7,604 nucleotides of DNA, from assembly GCA_023247285.1 (NCBI GenBank), contig JAHFGU010000071.1, forward strand, positions 1-7,604. Direction: 5' to 3'. Under the pieces are notes generated by a model. The model made no database searches and had not been told where the DNA came from. It saw only the letters and a program-made list of their open reading frames with translations. How positions within the stretch are numbered: position 1 is the stretch's first letter; the number at the start of each line of letters is the position of its first letter. A program made the translations under genes and the position numbers. This document shows positions 6,122-7,604 of the stretch, in pieces. The DNA is from Candidatus Omnitrophota bacterium (lineage in GTDB: Bacteria; Omnitrophota; Koll11; Aquiviventales; Aquiviventaceae).

Positions 6122-7282
6122 TTATTCCCAGGAGGCGGTCTTAAGGAAGGCGAACTTGCCGGATGTGACGGTGAAGATGCCGACGTCGCGGATGAGGGTA
6201 TCGCCCTTCGCGTCGAAGTTCTCGGGGCCGAAGAGGCCTGGATAGTCCTTGATCGTCTTCATGGCCGCGAGGACGGCGGCGCGGTCCTTCGTCCCCGCTT
6301 TCCGGATGGCCCAGATGGCCAGCGACGTGGCCTCGTACGCGTAGGCGGAATAGGCGCCAATGGGGCCGAAGCGCCGCTCGTACTCATCGACGAACGCGCG
6401 GGCGCTGGGCACCTGGTGGATGTCCGACCCGATCGTCGTCAGGTACGCGCCTTCGGCCGCCTCGGGCGTGGCCAGATCGATGAGGACCGGGTCGTACTGG
6501 CCGTCGCCACCCATGTACGCCGCATCCAACCCGATGTCCTTCTTCTGCCGGATGAGCAGCGCCGCCTCCGGGAACATGCCGGCGAAATACAGCAGGTCCG
6601 GGTTGAGGGCCTTAATCTTGGTGAGCGTCGGGGTGAAGTCCTTGTCGCCTTGCGTGATGCCCTCGTGGCCCAGCGGGGCCATCCCGAGGGCGCGCAGCTT
6701 CTTCTCGAACTCGTTGGCGAGGCCGCGGCCATAGGTGGTCATGTCGTCGAGGATGAAGATGCGCGTGGCCCCCAGCTCGCGCACGGCGAACAGCGCGGCC
6801 GCCGGGCCTTGAAGGTCGTCGGTGACGCAGGTCCGGTAGAACGTGTCGAATCCCTGGCGGGAAATCTGCGGGTTGGAGGAAATCGGGCTGATGTGCAGCA
6901 TGCGGGCTTGGTGGTAGATCGCCGAGGCCGGCATGGTGCAGGAGGAGTTGAGGTGGCCGACGACTGCGGCCACGTCCGGGTCGGCGACCAGCTTCTTCGC
7001 GGCGGCGACGGCCTGGGTGGGGTTGCGCTGGTCGTCGAGATCTTCCAGCTCGAGGCGGCAGCCCGGGATCACCGGGCCTTCGGCGACCGCGTGGGCGATC
7101 GCCATCTTCGCCCCCTGGAGCATGTCGAGGCCGTGCGGCGCCTGGTCGCCGGTGAGCGGTGCGACGAATCCGATCTTGACGACCGGCTCGCCGCGCGAGC
7201 AGCCGGCAGCCGCCAGGAGAAGCACAAGCAAAAAGTGCCTGACACTTTTTAGGTGGAAACGTGCTCGGCGGCTGATGGCCAC
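6122..7282 (-). CDS. livK: Branched-chain amino acid ABC transporter substrate-binding lipoprotein LivK
   Basis: Exported receptor that captures the amino acid and delivers it to LivHM. 386 residues, Peripla_BP_6 / type I periplasmic-binding fold. A basic N-terminus (RRAR) leads to a hydrophobic segment [12 protein letters not shown] with Cys28 as likely lipidation site. The mature chain starts [18 protein letters not shown] (34-51) and carries the ligand-site region [12 protein letters not shown] and SPISSNP, matching LivK relatives that have Ser/Thr contacts at these places. The start is GTG at 7282: a perfect GGAGG lies 7 bases upstream, and the signal peptide needs the arginines. It overlaps the hppA end by 34 bases. 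Codons 11-18, within the signal peptide, come from a palindromic repeat. It is separated from livH by the toxin-antitoxin pair. The ligand (Leu/Ile/Val or another compound) cannot be fixed from sequence. Confidence 0.94.
   Translation of the reverse strand: MAISRRARFHLKSVRHFLLVLLLAAAGCSRGEPVVKIGFVAPLTGDQAPHGLDMLQGAKMAIAHAVAEGPVIPGCRLELEDLDDQRNPTQAVAAAKKLVADPDVAAVVGHLNSSCTMPASAIYHQARMLHISPISSNPQISRQGFDTFYRTCVTDDLQGPAAALFAVRELGATRIFILDDMTTYGRGLANEFEKKLRALGMAPLGHEGITQGDKDFTPTLTKIKALNPDLLYFAGMFPEAALLIRQKKDIGLDAAYMGGDGQYDPVLIDLATPEAAEGAYLTTIGSDIHQVPSARAFVDEYERRFGPIGAYSAYAYEATSLAIWAIRKAGTKDRAAVLAAMKTIKDYPGLFGPENFDAKGDTLIRDVGIFTVTSGKFAFLKTASWE
7230..7250. repeat. 21-bp palindrome at the hppA/livK junction
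   Basis: Perfect 8-bp arms, aaaaagtg (7230-7237) and cacttttt (7243-7250), flank a 5-base cctga centre. The same motif (GTGCCTGACAC flanked by A and T runs) is, from memory, a dispersed repeat in several uncultivated and deltaproteobacterial genomes; I cannot check this here. It supplies two bases of the hppA TAA stop and most of LivK codons 11-18. Only one copy is in the window. It could fold as a weak hairpin, but it lies within livK coding DNA, so terminator function is unlikely. Confidence 0.6.
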
Positions 7283-7604
7283 TTCATCGCCTCCGGCGAC
7301 TCATGCTTGCTGCGGCAGATGACCACGCCCAGGACGGTGAGACCCGCGAGCACGATGAGCCAGGTGAGCGCCGTCGGCTTCTCGAATTTCACGACGAAGG
7401 GCAGCACGAGGAGGGCCACGAGGTTCATGACCTTGATGAGCGGGTTGAGGGCAGGACCCGCGGTGTCCTTGAGCGGGTCGCCAACCGTGTCGCCGGTGAT
7501 CGAGGCCTTGTGCGCCTCAGAGCCTTTGCCCCCGTAGTGGCCGTCTTCCACGAACTTCTTCGCGTTGTCCCAGGCGCCTCCGGCATTGGCCATGAAGACG
7601 GCGA
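7249..7604 (-). CDS. hppA: Membrane-bound proton/sodium-translocating pyrophosphatase, C-terminal part (partial)
   Basis: The frame is open to the right edge, so only about the last 118 residues are seen. The enzyme hydrolyses cytoplasmic pyrophosphate and pumps H+ or Na+ across the membrane. The conserved C-terminal block is clear: [16 protein letters not shown], then [20 protein letters not shown], with the Asp and Lys residues that bind the pyrophosphate-metal complex, followed by hydrophobic segments ([12 protein letters not shown] and [17 protein letters not shown]). The internal ATG at 7593 is not the start, since family conservation continues upstream. The determinants of K+ dependence and ion choice lie outside the window. 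The stop TAA (7249-7251) is partly made by the palindrome, and the last 34 bases overlap livK. Confidence 0.95.
   Translation of the reverse strand, partial: AVFMANAGGAWDNAKKFVEDGHYGGKGSEAHKASITGDTVGDPLKDTAGPALNPLIKVMNLVALLVLPFVVKFEKPTALTWLIVLAGLTVLGVVICRSKHESPEAMKWPSAAEHVST
7290..7294 (-). promoter_or_regulatory. Ribosome binding site deciding the livK start
   Basis: GGAGG on the minus strand, 7 bases before the GTG at 7282 and inside the last codons of hppA. It is the main reason for choosing this GTG over later TTG or GTG codons inside the signal peptide. Confidence 0.75.

Overview
The window looks like a chromosomal segment of a high-GC Gram-negative-type bacterium. The evidence is a lipoprotein-type binding protein, Sec-type export signals, a membrane pyrophosphatase and a complete Liv (branched-chain or hydrophobic amino acid) ABC importer. 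The lineage cannot be fixed from this sequence. The Liv genes, the dispersed palindromic repeats and the pyrophosphatase recall uncultivated lineages such as Omnitrophota, Rokubacteria/NC10 or some deltaproteobacteria, but that is a low-confidence impression. Every gene I accept is on the minus strand, so transcription runs from right (high coordinates) to left.

In order of transcription: (1) the 3' end of hppA, a membrane H+/Na+-translocating pyrophosphatase, overlapping livK, the substrate-binding lipoprotein; (2) a toxin-antitoxin pair, a ribbon-helix-helix antitoxin and a Doc/Fic-family toxin, with its own promoter directly after the livK stop; (3) livH and livM, the two permeases, joined by a 4-base ATGA overlap; (4) a second accessory module with its own promoter and operator at the livM stop codon: an XRE-type regulator, a nucleotidyltransferase-fold protein and an exported protein of unknown function, all overlapping; (5) livG and livF, the two ATPases, also overlapping.

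All five Liv components (K-H-M-G-F) are present and in canonical order, but the operon is interrupted at two gene boundaries by autoregulated, toxin-antitoxin-like modules. Good promoter-like sequences were seen only at the front of the two modules. livHM may therefore be transcribed from the antitoxin promoter and livGF from the XRE promoter, which would put parts of one transporter under the control of different repressors.

Two palindromic sequences lie inside coding DNA. One is a roughly 80-90 bp multi-hairpin element that adds about 30 residues in frame to LivG between the Walker A and Q-loop motifs. The other is a 21-bp palindrome at the hppA/livK overlap that contributes both to the hppA stop codon and to the LivK signal peptide. 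No stretch above 300 bases lacks a gene.
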